A stretch of 64,000 bases of DNA, from the NCBI GenBank assembly GCA_949318235.1, contig OX439136.1, positions 14,391,890-14,455,889 of the forward strand, given 5' to 3'. The stretch's first letter is position 1, and each line of letters begins with the position of its first letter. The DNA is from Ecdyonurus torrentis (Eukaryota > Arthropoda > Insecta > Ephemeroptera > Heptageniidae). The position numbers and the translations under genes were made by a program. Of this stretch, positions 1 to 17,480 are shown piece after piece. The notes under the pieces were generated by a model. The model was not told the origin of the DNA and searched no databases. It saw only the letters and a list, made by a program, of their open reading frames with translations.

Positions 1-56
1 CTTTGATATTTGTTATGTTTCAATTCGTGTTGTGTTGCAAATAAATAACTCAAATT

Positions 57-330
57 ATGAATGAATGAATGAGTGAGTGAATGAATGAATGAATGAATGA
101 ATGAATGAATGAATGAATGAATGAATGAATGAATGAATGAATGAATGAATGAATGAATGAATGAATGAATGAATGAATGAATGAATGAATGAATGAATGA
201 ATGAATGAATGAATGAATGAATGAATGAATGAATGAATGAATGAATGAATGAATGAATGAATGAATGAATGAATGAATGAATGAATGAATGAATGAATGA
301 ATGAATGAATGAATGAATGAATGAATGAAT
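57..330 (+). repeat. (ATGA)n tetranucleotide microsatellite
   Basis: About 68 units, nearly pure apart from two GTGA variants near the start. Confidence 0.97.
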
Positions 331-1556
331 AATAGAGCTCTTCGTTTAAAAGAAGTAAATTAATAAAGTATCCTAACTAGTTATGCAACAATTGCGTTAC
401 ATATGTTGCAAAGGTTGCATAACTTTTAAGTTTTCAGACGCTTTCGCAACCTAATATTCATTTTCTATTAAAATTGTATTTTTTGTAGCTACTATGGCGA
501 GTTAAAAAAAAAGGTAACCTTATTTTAATAGATAGTATTTTTATAAAGCAATCAGAAAATAAAGATTGTTATGACACTAATTTTTCATAAACATTTCAAA
601 ATACAGCTGTTGTAGTGTAAAATTTTACTATATTACCTTATGGCAGTACAATATATTCGTATTCAAACTTTCATTATCGTATTTCTAAATGTAGATTATA
701 TTTTCATGAGGCAATAGCGAATATTCCACAGTATCAGCAGTTTCAAGTAAAAACTCAATTTGATAATTACTTTTTTTTTTATTAATCAATGAAAATATAA
801 AGTATATTGTTAATTTCTTTACAATAATTAACAGCAATTGAAAATAAAATCTGTTATGTGTACCATAAAACCTTTTGTATAATATAAAATGATTCCATTT
901 ATATTATATTAATTTAACGATGTTTACCATATAAATTAACTTATTCCTTTTATTATAATCAATGTATATAATATTCACGTTTGATAATCATTTTGATAAA
1001 CATCATGATTAAATAACTTTATTATTATTATATACAAGTATATATTTTTAATTTTCAGAATTGAAATTATTCACAAAGTTAAATAACAATATTAAATTAT
1101 ATTCTATTGAATGTCCAACTAAATCCTGATTGTATATGAATATACAATTGTATTTTGTGTCCTCCTATGTATATTCATAATATTATGTTGATTGTCATTC
1201 ACATTGAATACTAAAGTTTTTGTATAATATTGAAAGCACATCAATTCTATTCAATTCTATATAGTATATAATGCTTTTTCAATAGATTATAATTTATTTT
1301 TACTTTATTTACGTATTATGTTAAGCGTATAAAATTTATCATTTTAATATTATACTTTTATAGTAAAAGGTTTTTTAATTAGGTTCGAAGTTACAAAAAA
1401 AATATATTGCTTAGAGGAGCTTGATTGTATTTTTATATATATACATTTTTTTTTAAATTTATTATACTGTACATTATTATAATTTTTAAGAACAGTAAGT
1501 ATTTTTAATTTTAGCTAGAAAGTTTCGATGAAAAGCCAATTGATTGCATATCTTGA
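331..1556. other. AT-rich, no gene seen
   Basis: Only short T-runs and ordinary AT-rich sequence; no coding exon, RNA gene or clear repeat copy recognised. Confidence 0.6.
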
Positions 1557-1772
1557 AGCTTATAGGTTAAGGGCGCGGGAAAAGCCGAAAGCCCTTAATT
1601 TAACATTACGCTTATGAGGAAAAAAACTTTTTTTTTTTTTTTTTTTTTTTCCGATTTTTGAGAAAACTGCTACACCGATTCCGGAAAGTTTTAAATGAAA
1701 ATACTAGCCATACTTTTACTTGTTTTGAGCCATAGAAATTTGTTAAGCATTTTTTAAACCAGTAACCTCCAA
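1557..1772 (+). repeat. Dispersed repeat family D, copy 1
   Basis: Contains CTTAATTTAACATTACGCTT, a T-run, GAGAAAACTGCTACACCGAT and GAGCCATAGAAATTTGTTAA, all shared with the copies at 7226 and 43720. The nature of the element is unknown. Confidence 0.65.
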
Positions 1773-2616
1773 TGGAGTTTACCCTCACAGTTCTATCATT
1801 CTATTCTATCTAAAAGAAAAGGAGTTTCAAAATATTATTATTTAAAGTACTCTAATAATAGAACCGTTTTAACAATTATGAAAAAAAAATTGAACAATTG
1901 AAATAACTATGAGAGAATGCATTCAAAGTTTTGTTAGTTCAAGACCTAGAGTTGTAAAAATTGGAAATAACAAGATTTTTATTATTATTATAATTTTTTA
2001 AATATAAGAAGGTTGACTAATTTTTAACCTTTTTACTCTACCCTTTCAGAAATTTTAAGTAAATAGTTAATAATGTTTTCTTGCTTATAGTTATAACAAC
2101 GTAAATAAAATATTTATTATTTTGTACTCTTCATTAATTTTTGAAATGTTATTTATTTAACTAAATTTAATCCTGTTTATTTATTTTTATTTATTTGTAC
2201 TTTACAAAACTGAAAAATTTAAAGTTAAAATTGAGTTACTTTGATTGAAGGAAAAAAAAGTTACAAAGAAAAGTTGATAAAAAAAATCGTTTTATTTGTA
2301 AGACAAAACAATTAAACTTTTTACATTATATAGCAGCTGATAACTTTATTAAAAGTTAGTAAAATAACATTCTCACTATAGTTCATAAAATAAAAATAAA
2401 AATCATTTATTTCCAACATAATATAAAATTATATACGTATTTTACATCTTAAATACATACCAAAGTTATCTTTAAAATACTATAATATTATAAATTAAAT
2501 CAATAAATAATATTGGTAAGGAGTGTTTTATATTATTTAATAATAATAATAAAAAATCACATTAAAATTAATTAAAATTTTACGATTGGTAAGACACGGT
2601 GTGTGAAAATGGAATA

Positions 2617-2659
<43 letters not shown>

Positions 2660-3119
2660 TTTCTTACTTGAACGACTTCAGTTGATTAGGAAATGTCTAA
2701 AAGTCTCAGGTGGTACCAATGATTGCATCGCGAGCTAGAGAGATTGAGTTGTTACAAAGAGAAAGAGAAAGATTTCGTATTAGAAATACCACACACTAAT
2801 AAATAACTTAAATAAAATTGACTGCAATATATACTGCGTTCAATATAAGTTTTACAATCTCTGTTAAAGCTATATAATATACTCGTTATAATAAAAGACA
2901 TGATATTAATTTTCAATTCTTACAAATTAAAAGAAAAGAATGCAGTTCAATTTAGTTTTATTTTAATAAGGTGATGGAATAGAAAAACTATAAATATGAC
3001 AATTTGTTAACTTTTTATTGATACAATACGTGGTAGCATGTACAAAAATAAATGCATTTTTATTTTATGCTAACTTGATTATAAAAACATTAAAATTCTC
3101 TTCAACATATTATTAAAAA
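1773..3119. other. AT-rich, no gene seen; (GA)n at 2622-2655
   Basis: A 34 bp GA microsatellite and AT-rich filler. Nothing else supported. Confidence 0.6.
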
Positions 3120-3236
3120 CAGGGGTTTGGAGCCGAACCTGGACCAGGGACCGGCAAAACCCCGATATTTTAGGCGGGTCTTTCGGACCCGGGTCCACGG
3201 ACCCGTCAAAAATAAAGACGGGTCCCGGACCCAACT
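3120..3236 (+). repeat. GC-rich fragment, possible hAT end
   Basis: Starts CAGGGGTTTGGAGCCGAACC, which has the CAGGGG form of many hAT termini, followed by overlapping CGGGTCC/GGACCCG palindromes. No matching right end was found, so this is a solo end or fragment. Confidence 0.4.
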
Positions 3237-3931
3237 TTTCATTGAGTTTGATAAAATGTTGATTGGAATATTAAGAAATTATTAAGAAATTAAGAATTTT
3301 TAATAAATATTAAAAATATTGAATAATTGATTACTATACTAAAAAAAAATGCAGTTTAGTTTTTTATGCAATTCTAAATATTGATATATGAAAGTAAAGT
3401 AAAAATGCTACATGATTTTCATAATTTCTTTTATCCTAAAATTTGCTTTTCGTTCACAATTGAATGATAACAAAAATTCAGTAATAATTTTAATGTATGT
3501 AAATTTATCTCTTGAGACACTATAAGAAAATCTAAGATCCAAATCTTTTTGTTCACATCAGAATACTTTTATTTTTATATTTCATTAAGATTTTTTACTT
3601 TTATGATTTTTGTGCGATTATATTTTCTTTGAAATATTTGAAGAAATGTTAAATAAATAGAGATAAACAATAGTAGAAAGTGATCTATTTGTTCTAAATT
3701 GTATCCCTTAGTTATGCATTGTAAGTGCATTTTTTTTTATTATCTCAATGAGTTTTTCTTCTTTTAGATATTATAACATAAGTACAAATTAAGCTTTAAG
3801 TACACAAATTAGATAATATTCAGTCAATTTTTATGTAACAAAAAACAATCCAACAATAAATAATAATCTATATTATTTAAAAAGTATTTCTAAATTGAAA
3901 ATTTGTAAGCTTTTTAATACCTATATCATCC

Positions 3932-3936
<5 letters not shown>

Positions 3937-4015
<79 letters not shown>
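3937..4015. repeat. (AT)n microsatellite
   Basis: About 79 bp of alternating AT. Confidence 0.95.
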
Positions 4016-5272
<1,257 letters not shown>

Positions 5273-5396
5273 CTGAACACGATTGTAAAAATGATAAAAT
5301 TATATTTTTACTGTTTAAATTCAGCACTTTATGTTGTTGTTTTTTCTCTTATCTTTAGCGCGAGATTTTGAATGTTAAAATGATTGTGAACGTGTG
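5273..5396. mobile_element. Short TIR MITE family K, copy 1
   Basis: GAACACGATTGTAAAAATGA against the complement of GTTAAAATGATTGTGAACGTG. Internal AAATTCAGC and AGCGCGAGATTTTGAATG motifs are shared with 29231 and 63150. Confidence 0.5.
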
Positions 5397-5464
5397 TTGT
5401 GTACTACAGTCTACAGTACTTTTAAAGAGTTTGTTTGCTTCAGATACAGTATATTATTTAGATT

Positions 5465-5883
5465 CAATCGTTATCAATACGTTATATTCTAATAATTTTA
5501 TAAAAGTTATCGTTAAATATTAACAAAAATTGACGATTATCGCATTGATAACGATACATTTTGATCAAAAAATAAGAAAATATACACATACACACAAATG
5601 AGAAAATTGCACAAAAAAAAAAAAACTACAAAAATAAAATATAAATTATTAAATATAAATAAATTATATTATTGTACGTATAGTACAATTATGAGGTAGG
5701 ATTTAAACTATTTTGTTGCAATTAAAATAATACACTATGTTTTAAAGTTATCACTGAAAAGATAATTATCGTTATCGATAGTATCATTATTGTGGGGGTT
5801 GTTTTTAAAGTAAAGATATCGTTAAAGTGTGAGGCTAGAATATAGTATCGTTATAGAAATTTTGAGTATCGAACCCAAAACTG
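5465..5883. mobile_element. hAT-like MITE family H, copy 1
   Basis: TTTAGATT occurs at 5457-5464 and again at 5884-5891, an 8 bp target duplication. The body starts CAATCGTTATCAATACGTTA and ends TATCGAACCCAAAACTG. Many ATCGTTATC-type motifs; about 420 bp. Same family as 17670-18119. Confidence 0.72.
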
Positions 5884-5891
5884 TTTAGATT

Positions 5892-7225
<1,334 letters not shown>

Positions 7226-7440
7226 ACTTATCGGTTTAGCGCACGGGGAGACGCGGGGAAAGCTAAGGGTCAAGGGTCCCCTAATTTAACATTACGCTTA
7301 TAGGATTTTTTTTTGGGGGGGGGGGGGGCAATTTTTGAGAAAACTACTTCACCGATTTTGACTCAATTTAAATGAGAAATACTAGACACACTTTTACGTG
7401 TTTTAAGCCATATAGAAATTTTTTTAAGCATTTTAACGTC
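7226..7440 (+). repeat. Dispersed repeat family D, copy 2
   Basis: CCTAATTTAACATTACGCTT, a T-run followed by 14 G, GAGAAAACTACTTCACCGAT and AAGCCATATAGAAATTTTTT. Same orientation and spacing as copy 1. Confidence 0.65.
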
Positions 7441-7827
7441 CATTGTTGTTATGCATAACTACTGCATTGAGCTGAGCTAGAGGCTGTTTTTTAGGGTGTA
7501 ACTTAGTCAAAAAGTAACGTAACGTAACTGGTCTGAGGCTAGTAAGAGATTGCTGGACTATAGTCATATAGCCAATCCAAAACTGTGTATAGCAGAATTA
7601 TTCCACTGTTTTGCCATATTGCTCCACTTTAGCAACGTTAATGATATAATGATAACAAATTGTGGTAATTTCTTCTTTTTTGTAGTTGTTGTCACAGACT
7701 TTTAAATGACAGAAATAAGAAGGGAGTTAAATTTTGAAATCCACAGATACCGTTTAACTACATGCTAAATGCTATAATTGTGATAAAAATTCCACAACTT
7801 TTAAAAACCAAGAACTCAAATTATTTC

Positions 7828-7899
<72 letters not shown>

Positions 7900-8408
7900 A
7901 CTGTTGTACCTGCGTATTTAACATACCTAGTAAAAGAAAACCATTACGGTTTGTGTTGGAAACCTGAGCTTGCGAGCAAGAAGTACACTTTCTTTCTCCA
8001 CTTCTTAACCCCCCTCTCTTTTCTTTTTTTCCTTATTCCCGGGAGGGATAAAAGAGTAAAAAAAAAAAAAAAAAAAAAGTAACTCATTCTATCAGCAGCA
8101 AACCATTAGGAAATAACGTGAGTTTTGCAGTGTGCTTTTTTTGTTTTATACTTTTATACGCGCTTAAAAAAAAAATTAAACTTAAAAAATATAAAGTAAC
8201 GAAATTGTTCTTGGATATCAATATACACATGTAACTCGTTTTTGATCGTTATTATTATGGGCTGCATCTTTTTTTTTATCAGATTTACGATTTAGATTTT
8301 TTATTTATTTATTTGTTTCATAGATTTATTAATTTAATTTTTTTATATTTTAATTGCAAGACGTATTTCTTTTAAAATAGAGATGATTTATGATTTTTTT
8401 TTTTTTAA
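7441..8408. other. No gene seen; (CT)n at 7831-7895
   Basis: 7441-7640 is somewhat less AT-rich and may be a TE remnant, with GTAACGTAACGTAACTGG. A CT tract of 65 bp follows, then AT-rich sequence. Confidence 0.6.
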
Positions 8409-8717
8409 AGCGTAGAACACCTTGAACAAAAAAGTTGTGTATTATCCTAATAAACCTGAAAATCAACGTTGATTTGGCCGGAATCATTGATTTCTATTTT
8501 TTTTTTTCATTCAGAAAATGCCACTGGCGGTCACTGACGTCACAGCTCGCCCCGGTTCACGCGCGCGTAAAACAAGCAAGCTGTGACGTCAGTGACCGCC
8601 AGTGGCATTTTGTGAATGGAAAATCAATTAGAAATCAATGACTTCGGCCAAATCAACGTTGCTTTTCAGGTTTGTTAGGATATTACACAACTTTTTTGTT
8701 CAAGGTGTTCTACGCCC
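8409..8717. mobile_element. Hairpin MITE family A, copy 1
   Basis: 309 bp, near-perfect palindrome: AGCGTAGAACACCTTGAAC... with the complementary right end, flanked by TTAA on both sides (8405-8408 and 8718-8721). The inner stem holds GCCACTGGCGGTCACTGACG in both arms, so TGACGTCA occurs twice (8535 and 8584). No protein is encoded. Confidence 0.88.
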
Positions 8718-9600
8718 TTAAGTAAAATTTAATTTAATATTTTTCTATGAACCATGTTAATGTATTTTAAAAAGTAATATTTAGAAAGATATCATATTGT
8801 ATCATTTTGTATAATAACACATTGTACTTAATTGAAAAACAAGCAAACTGTTTTATGTGGAAACATTTTTTTTTTTTTTTTGAATTATAAAATCGTATTT
8901 TAATTATCAATTAATATTTATTCAAAATTATTTTATATGTTGATAAACATTTTATTCATTTCCATTGAAATAGATTTAAAAAAAAAATAGAATCAATAAT
9001 GAATTTATTATCATATTGAAATAAACTAAATTAATTGATAATTTATTTTCGAATATTAATAATTAAAATTTTATATGATTCTGTAATGATTATTTATATT
9101 TATATTGATATAATTGTGAAATATGCAAACACACACACAAAAAGGGCAATGTATAAAATGTAATGAGAATATGAACAACGAAGCATTAACATTCATTTCA
9201 TAACAGATGTTAATAATGTTAATATTATTCTATATTACATGATAGATAAAAAAAGTTACAATTTATTTGTAGTAATAAAATGATATATAGTATTTTATTA
9301 GATTTTTGTTTATTTAATACAGTAAATAAATTGTGAAAATAGTAAAAAAATATTGTTATAAAAAATAATAAAAAATCTATTTATAGACGTAGTGCATGTA
9401 GCCAACTATTTAACTGCGCATTTTTATATTTTTATTATTTAAACATAAAATTAGTAAATTTTTTATTAGTTACTATGTTGGAAAGCTAGACAAAAGTTTA
9501 GCTGACAACTCTGGTTAAATATTATTATATTATGTTGATATTTTTCGTTATTTATGTGATTTACTGTAGATATTTGAATTTTCAAAGACAGTATGAATAA

Positions 9601-9671
<71 letters not shown>

Positions 9672-10622
9672 AGCAATGTTATTTGAAAGAGTTTTTAATT
9701 TTAATTACTTGTGTAATTATATCAAGTTAAGTCAAAAAATTAGTCATTTTCTTAAAAAAGTAATAGAAAAAAAAAAGTTTTGTCTTTCCGATGCTATCTA
9801 AATTCTATTATATATGAATCCAAATTGTCATATGAAAATTAAAACCAAAACATTTAATTGTAAGTTACAAGAGTAAAAAAGAAAAAAGAAAAAAAAAGTA
9901 AAAATTAAGTAGAGATGGTACCAGCCAATCATCAACGGTGTGGGAAAAGAAAAGTGATTTTAAATTTCCTGTCGTTTACCATTATACTGTTTTTAGCGCC
10001 TAAAAAAAATACTGCGCTGGAAGGCTGGGCATTTTAAAATTAAAAAATACAATAAACATTTTTACATGCTTTAATCTGATTTTCTAATACTCATCAATTT
10101 TCAATGTTACTAACAATAATATTCCTTGTTAAATTTAGTAGCTACAGCACATACTCTATAATAGAAATTTTTACTTTATGTGCTTGTACTTTAAAGCAAT
10201 AGAGTAAAATTTTATATAACAGAGTTTGTACTTAAAAAAAAATAATGTCGATATAAATATAATACGTATAATGCGGAAAATGAAAATCTGATTTGAACTT
10301 AAATATTAAAAGCTATATTATTATTATAATACGACATAAAATTTAATTAATATAAAAGCAACACAAAACATCATTATTTATTTAATAAAATGATAATCAG
10401 CGACAACGTACATTTTATAAAATAAATTTTATAGTATGTATATATATATGTATGTATTTAGAAATAATAATAAAAAATGTAGAATGATAAAATAACATAT
10501 ATAAACGAATTCATTAACAAAAATTTTAATTATACAAATTCCTGTACATGTTTAATATAGATTTTATAAAATAATAATTGAATTCCATTCTAGATGTAAT
10601 TTAAAAATAAAAATCAAATAAT

Positions 10623-10665
<43 letters not shown>

Positions 10666-10805
10666 CTGCTTGAAGCATTTATTTAAAATTTAGTGCTACA
10701 ATAAAAATTGTCAAAATGTTTTATTTATTTTGTTATTGTTGTTGATAAATATAGTCATGTTTACGTAAAAATACTGTCATATATATATGTGTGTATGTAT
10801 GTATG

Positions 10806-10846
<41 letters not shown>

Positions 10847-10961
10847 AAGTCTAAAGTTCATATTATGAAACAGAATTTCAAATTGCAATAATTTTAATTG
10901 CATTCAATGTACTGTTTTATTAAATATATATTAAAATTTCTTGCAATCAAAATTAATACGT
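8718..10961. other. AT-rich, no gene; (GA)n 9606-9670, (CT)n 10625-10662, (AT)n 10781-10841
   Basis: A weakly GC-richer patch at 9905-10030 has no recognisable identity. Otherwise simple repeats and AT-rich filler. Confidence 0.65.
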
Positions 10962-11330
10962 GAGCTGGCAAGTGGTAAAGGCAGCTATCTCTTAAATTAA
11001 GTCTGTAGTACTCTTCACCGAGCACAGGCTCAAGCCACTTCAGAAGCGTGAGAGCGAAAGCTAAACACATTGCACAATGCGTGTTAGCATTTATTTTATT
11101 ATATTACAATCAGTTGTATTTTATGAAGATACTCAGCATTATCTGGATGTGCATAATTGCACCGTCCAGCCTGCCTAGATATTTCCACGGTTTCTCTAGG
11201 GCTGTCTTGGTGAATGACGGACTGTTTATTAAGTCAGTTTGTGTGCTTGATTTTCATTGTTACTGTCTAGAATACTTCTGTATTGACGGGACTATAGAGA
11301 AGGAGTATTACGATAACACAATATAGCAAT
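10962..11330 (+). repeat. Possible tRNA-derived SINE
   Basis: TGGCAAGTGGTAAAGG (10966) is a good A-box match and GGCTCAAGCC (11028) a weak B box. A tail of moderate GC continues to about 11330, where AATAAAATAAAAATAAAA could be a degenerate A-tail. The 92-codon open frame within it has no recognisable product. Confidence 0.35.
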
Positions 11331-13598
<2,268 letters not shown>

Positions 13599-14022
13599 AT
13601 GGTCCTCTTCGACAACGGCGTACCACGCCCCCTTCGCGACCTTGAGCAAACAAACCAGTGGCAGAAAGTCGCTCTACATGCAAATAACATAGGAGTTATA
13701 GCTAAAAGGACCATTTTGTTAGAGAGGGTTAAAATTAACGCAGGGACTTCAAACTTGGTGGATGTTAAGACAATTAAATTAACTTTAAGTTGTCCAAGTT
13801 TCAACCCCCAGATTAACCCCTTTCACCCTTTTTAGGGGTGGTGAACATAACTATATTCGATTACTAGGGTGCACAGTAGACCTCGTGATAACCCAATCTG
13901 GTGCCGGTTTTGGTGACCAATAAAGGTCATCCGTGGGGGGTAAGAAACATTAGTTCATAAATATGGGACGCCACATTAAATTTGACCACCCCTAGGGGTG
14001 GTTTGGGGGTGAAAACCCCCCA

Positions 14023-15134
14023 AAATCAAAGTTCACCGATTTGCATGAAACAAACGTCCTGATTGGGGTAACTTGACCTTGCGAGTACAATGATGACCAC
14101 TAAAATTGTTAAAACCCAACCCCTGATGACCCCTGAGGACCCAGGGGTCGGTTGACCCTTAAAATTCGAGTTCTCCGATTTCGATGGAAAAAACGGTCTA
14201 ACTGGGGTAACTTGACCTTGCAAGAAAAATGATGACCACTAAAATTGTTAAAACCCAACCCCTGATGACCCCTAAGGACCCCAGGGGTCAGTTGACCCTT
14301 AAAATTCGATTTCTCCGATTTCGATGGAAAAAACAGTCTGACTGGGGTAACTTGACCTTGCGAGAACAATGATGACCACCAAATTTTTTTAAACCCAACC
14401 CCTGAGGACCCAGGGGTCGGTTGACCCTTAAAATTTGAGTTCACCGATCTTGATGGAAAAAACGGTCTGACTGGGGTAACTTGACCTTGCGAGAACAATG
14501 AAGACCACCAAAAAATTTTAAACCCAACCCCTGAGGACCCAGGGGTCGGTTGACCCTTAAAATTTGAGTTCACCGATCTTGATGGAAAAAATGGTCTGAC
14601 TGGGGTAACTTGACCTTGCGAGAACAATGAAGACCACCAAAAAATTTTTAATCCCAACCCCTGAGGACCCAGGGGTCAGTTTGACCCTTAAAATTCGAGT
14701 TCACCGATCTTGATGGAAAAACCGGTCTGACTGGGGTAACTTGACCTTGTGAGAACAATGAAGACCACCAAAAATTTTTTAAACCCAACCCCTGAGGACC
14801 CAGGGGTCGGTTGACCCTTAAAATTTGAGTTCGCCGATCTTGATGAAAAAAACGGTCTGACTGGGGTAACTTGACCTTGCGAGAACAATAAAGACCACCA
14901 AAAAATTTTAAACCCAACCCCTGAGGACCCAGGGGTCGGTTGACCCTTAAAATTCGAGTTTACCGATCTTGATGGAAAAAAAAGACTGACTGGGGTAACT
15001 TGGCCTTGCGAGAACAATGATGACCACCAAAAATTTTTAAACCCAACCCCTGAGGACCCAGGGATCAGTTGACCCTTAAAATTCGAGTTCTCCGATTTCA
15101 AAGGAAAAAACAGGCTGACAGGGATGACCAATGG
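14023..15134 (-). repeat. Left tandem array of ~129 bp units
   Basis: About eight to nine units, each with the blocks AAGGTCAAGTTACCCC, CAGACCGTTTTTTCCATC and AGGGTCAACCGACCCCTGGG on the minus strand. The outermost units carry an extra GACCCCTGATGACCCCT insert and are longer. Long open frames across the array arise because 129 is divisible by three; there is no sign of coding use. Confidence 0.85.
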
Positions 15135-16650
15135 GGGTCATCATTGTTCTCGAAAGGTCAAGTTACCCCAGTCAGACCGTTTTTTCCATCGAAATCGGAG
15201 AACTTAAATTTTATGGGTCAACCGACCCCTGGGTCCTCAGGGGTTGGGTTTAAAATTTTTTGGTGGTTATCATTGTTCTTGCAAGGTCAAGTTAATTCCT
15301 GTCAGACTGTTTTTTCCATTGAAATCGGAGAACTCGAATTTTAAGGGTCAACCGACCCCTGGGTCCTCAGGGGTTGGGTTTAAAAAATTTTGGTGGTCAT
15401 CATTGTTCTCGCAAGGCCAAGTTACCCCAGTCAGACCGTTTTTTCCATCAAGTTTGGTGAACTCGAATTTTAAGGGTCAACCGACCCCTGGGTCCTCAGG
15501 GGTTGGGTTTAAAAATTTTTTGGTGGTCTTCATTGTTCTCGCAAGGTCAAGTTACCCCAGTCAGACCGTTTTTTCCATCAAGATCGGCGAACTCAAATTT
15601 TAAGGGTCAACCGACCCCTGGGTACTCAGGGGTTGGGTTTAAAAATTTTTTGTGGTCTTCATTGTTCTCGCAAGGTCAAGTTACCCCAGTCAGACCGTTT
15701 TTTCCATCAAGATCGGTGAACTCAAATTTTAAGGGTCAACCGACCCCTGGGTCCTCAGGGGTTGGGTTTAAAATTTTTTGGTGGTTATCATTGTTCTTGC
15801 AAGGTCAAGTTATCCCTGTCAGACTGTTTTTTCCATTGAAATCGGAGAACTCGAATTTTAAGGGTCAACCGACCCCTGGGTCCTCAGGGGTTGGGTTTAA
15901 AAAATTTTGGTGGTCATCATTGTTCTCGCAAGGCCAAGTTACCCCAGTCAGACCGTTTTTTCCATCAAGTTTGGTGAACTCGAATTTTAAGGGTCAACCG
16001 ACCCCTGGGTCCTCAGGGGTTGGGTTTAAAAATTTTTTGGTGGTCTTCATTGTTCTCGCAAGGTCAAGTTACCCCAGTCAGACCGTTTTTTCCATCAAGA
16101 TCGGCGAACTCAAATTTTAAGGGTCAACCGACCCCTGGGTACTCAGGGGTTGGGTTTAAAATTTTTTGGTGGTCTTCATTGTTCTCGCAAGGTCAAGTTA
16201 CCCCAGTCAGACCGTTTTTTCCATCAAGATCGGTGAACTCAAATTTTAAGGGTCAACCGACCCCTGGGTCCTCAGGGGTTGGGTTTAAAAAAATTTGGTG
16301 GTCATCATTGTTCTCGCAAGGTCAAGTTACCCCAGTCAGACCGTTTTTTCCATCGAAATCGGAGAAATCGAATTTTAAGGGTCAACTGACCCCTGGGTCC
16401 TTAGGGGTCATCAGGGGTTGGGTTTTAACAATTTTAGTGGTCATCATTTTTCTTGCAAGGTCAAGTTACCCCAGTTAGACCGTTTTTTCCATCGAAATCG
16501 GAGAACTCGAATTTTAAGGGTCAACCGACCCCTGGGTCCTCAGGGGTCATCAGGGGTTGGGTTTTAACAATTTTAGTGGTCATCATTGTACTCGCAAGGT
16601 CAAGTTACCCCAATCAGGACGTTTGTTTCATGCAAATCGGTGAACTTTGA
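15135..16650 (+). repeat. Right tandem array of ~129 bp units
   Basis: The same unit as the left array in inverted orientation, about eleven to twelve copies. Successive TTAAGGGTCAACCGACCCC blocks start at 15341, 15470, 15600 and 15729. A four-unit block at about 15254-15770 recurs at about 15771-16287 with 517 bp spacing, so the array has grown by segmental duplication and is about 400 bp longer than the left one. Confidence 0.85.
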
Positions 16651-17480
16651 TTTTGGGGGGTTTTCACCCCCAAACCACCCCTAGGGGTGGTCAAATTTAA
16701 TGTGGCGTCCCATATTTATGAACTAATGTTTCTTACCCCCCACGGATGACCTTTATTGGTCACCAAAACCGGCACCAGATTGGGTTATCACGAGGTCTAC
16801 TGTGCACCCTAGTAATCGAATATAGTTATGTTCACCACCCCTAAAAAGGGTGAAAGGGGTTAATCTGGGGGTTGAAACTTGGACAACTTAAAGTTAATTT
16901 AATTGTCTTAACATCCACCAAGTTTGAAGTCCCTGCGTTAATTTTAACCCTCTCTAACAAAATGGTCCTTTTTAGCTATAACTCCTATGTTATTTGCATG
17001 TAGAGCGACTTTCTGCCACTGGTTTGTTTGCTCAAGGTCACGAAGGGGGCGTGGCACGCCGTTGTCGAAGAGGACCATGTAGGTTGCTAAAAGAGCATAC
17101 ATTAATCAGAGCAATTTAATGATTTTTCACACATACAAATACTTGTCAGACATTTCAACTTTTTTATATCTATATATTTTAGCATAAAATTCATTAATGT
17201 AGTTTTAGAATAAGGTTTACGTCAATTTTAATTTTATTTAATTGAATAATTTTCAACGTCATTAAATTTATTAGATTTTTTTATTATTACTTTTTATTAA
17301 ATTAAATTTTTCAAGTTTTGATAATTGGAATTTATTATAAAAAACACAGGTTTATTTTTTATTGCATTTTTTTCTGTTATGTTCAATATTTTATGAACTT
17401 TTATTTTTTTTTTTCAAACGTTTTAATATTTGATGAGTATTATCATGGTATAAATTTATTCTAGGGTATAATTCAATGAC

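Larger units (their letters stand above)
13599..17078. mobile_element. 3.5 kb foldback element with long inverted arms
   Basis: Inverted arms begin ATGGTCCTCTTCGACAACGG at 13599 and end with its complement at 17078. The outer 424-428 bp of each arm (13599-14022 and 16651-17078) are almost identical; for example only A/G and C/T changes are seen in the first 50 bases. Inside, each arm continues as a tandem array of a ~129 bp unit, in opposite orientation, meeting at about 15134. No transposase frame is present. The structure resembles foldback or Galileo-type elements, but no target-site duplication was recognised and the superfamily is unknown. The near identity of the arms points to recent formation or ongoing correction. 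Confidence 0.85.

Noticed and set aside
11048..11326. 92-codon open frame with hydrophobic N-terminal part
   Set aside because: No recognisable domain, composition like its surroundings, and it overlaps a probable SINE-like repeat.
14109..16650. Long open frames with a 43-residue repeat (motifs FFPSKSENSNFKGQPTPGSS and QGQVTPVRP)
   Set aside because: The 129 bp unit is a multiple of three, so frames stay open on both arms and in more than one frame. Starts and stops fall at random points and no gene structure is present.
14023..16650. CRISPR-like array
   Set aside because: Units are contiguous ~129 bp tandem repeats without unique spacers, arranged in two inverted blocks, in an animal genome.
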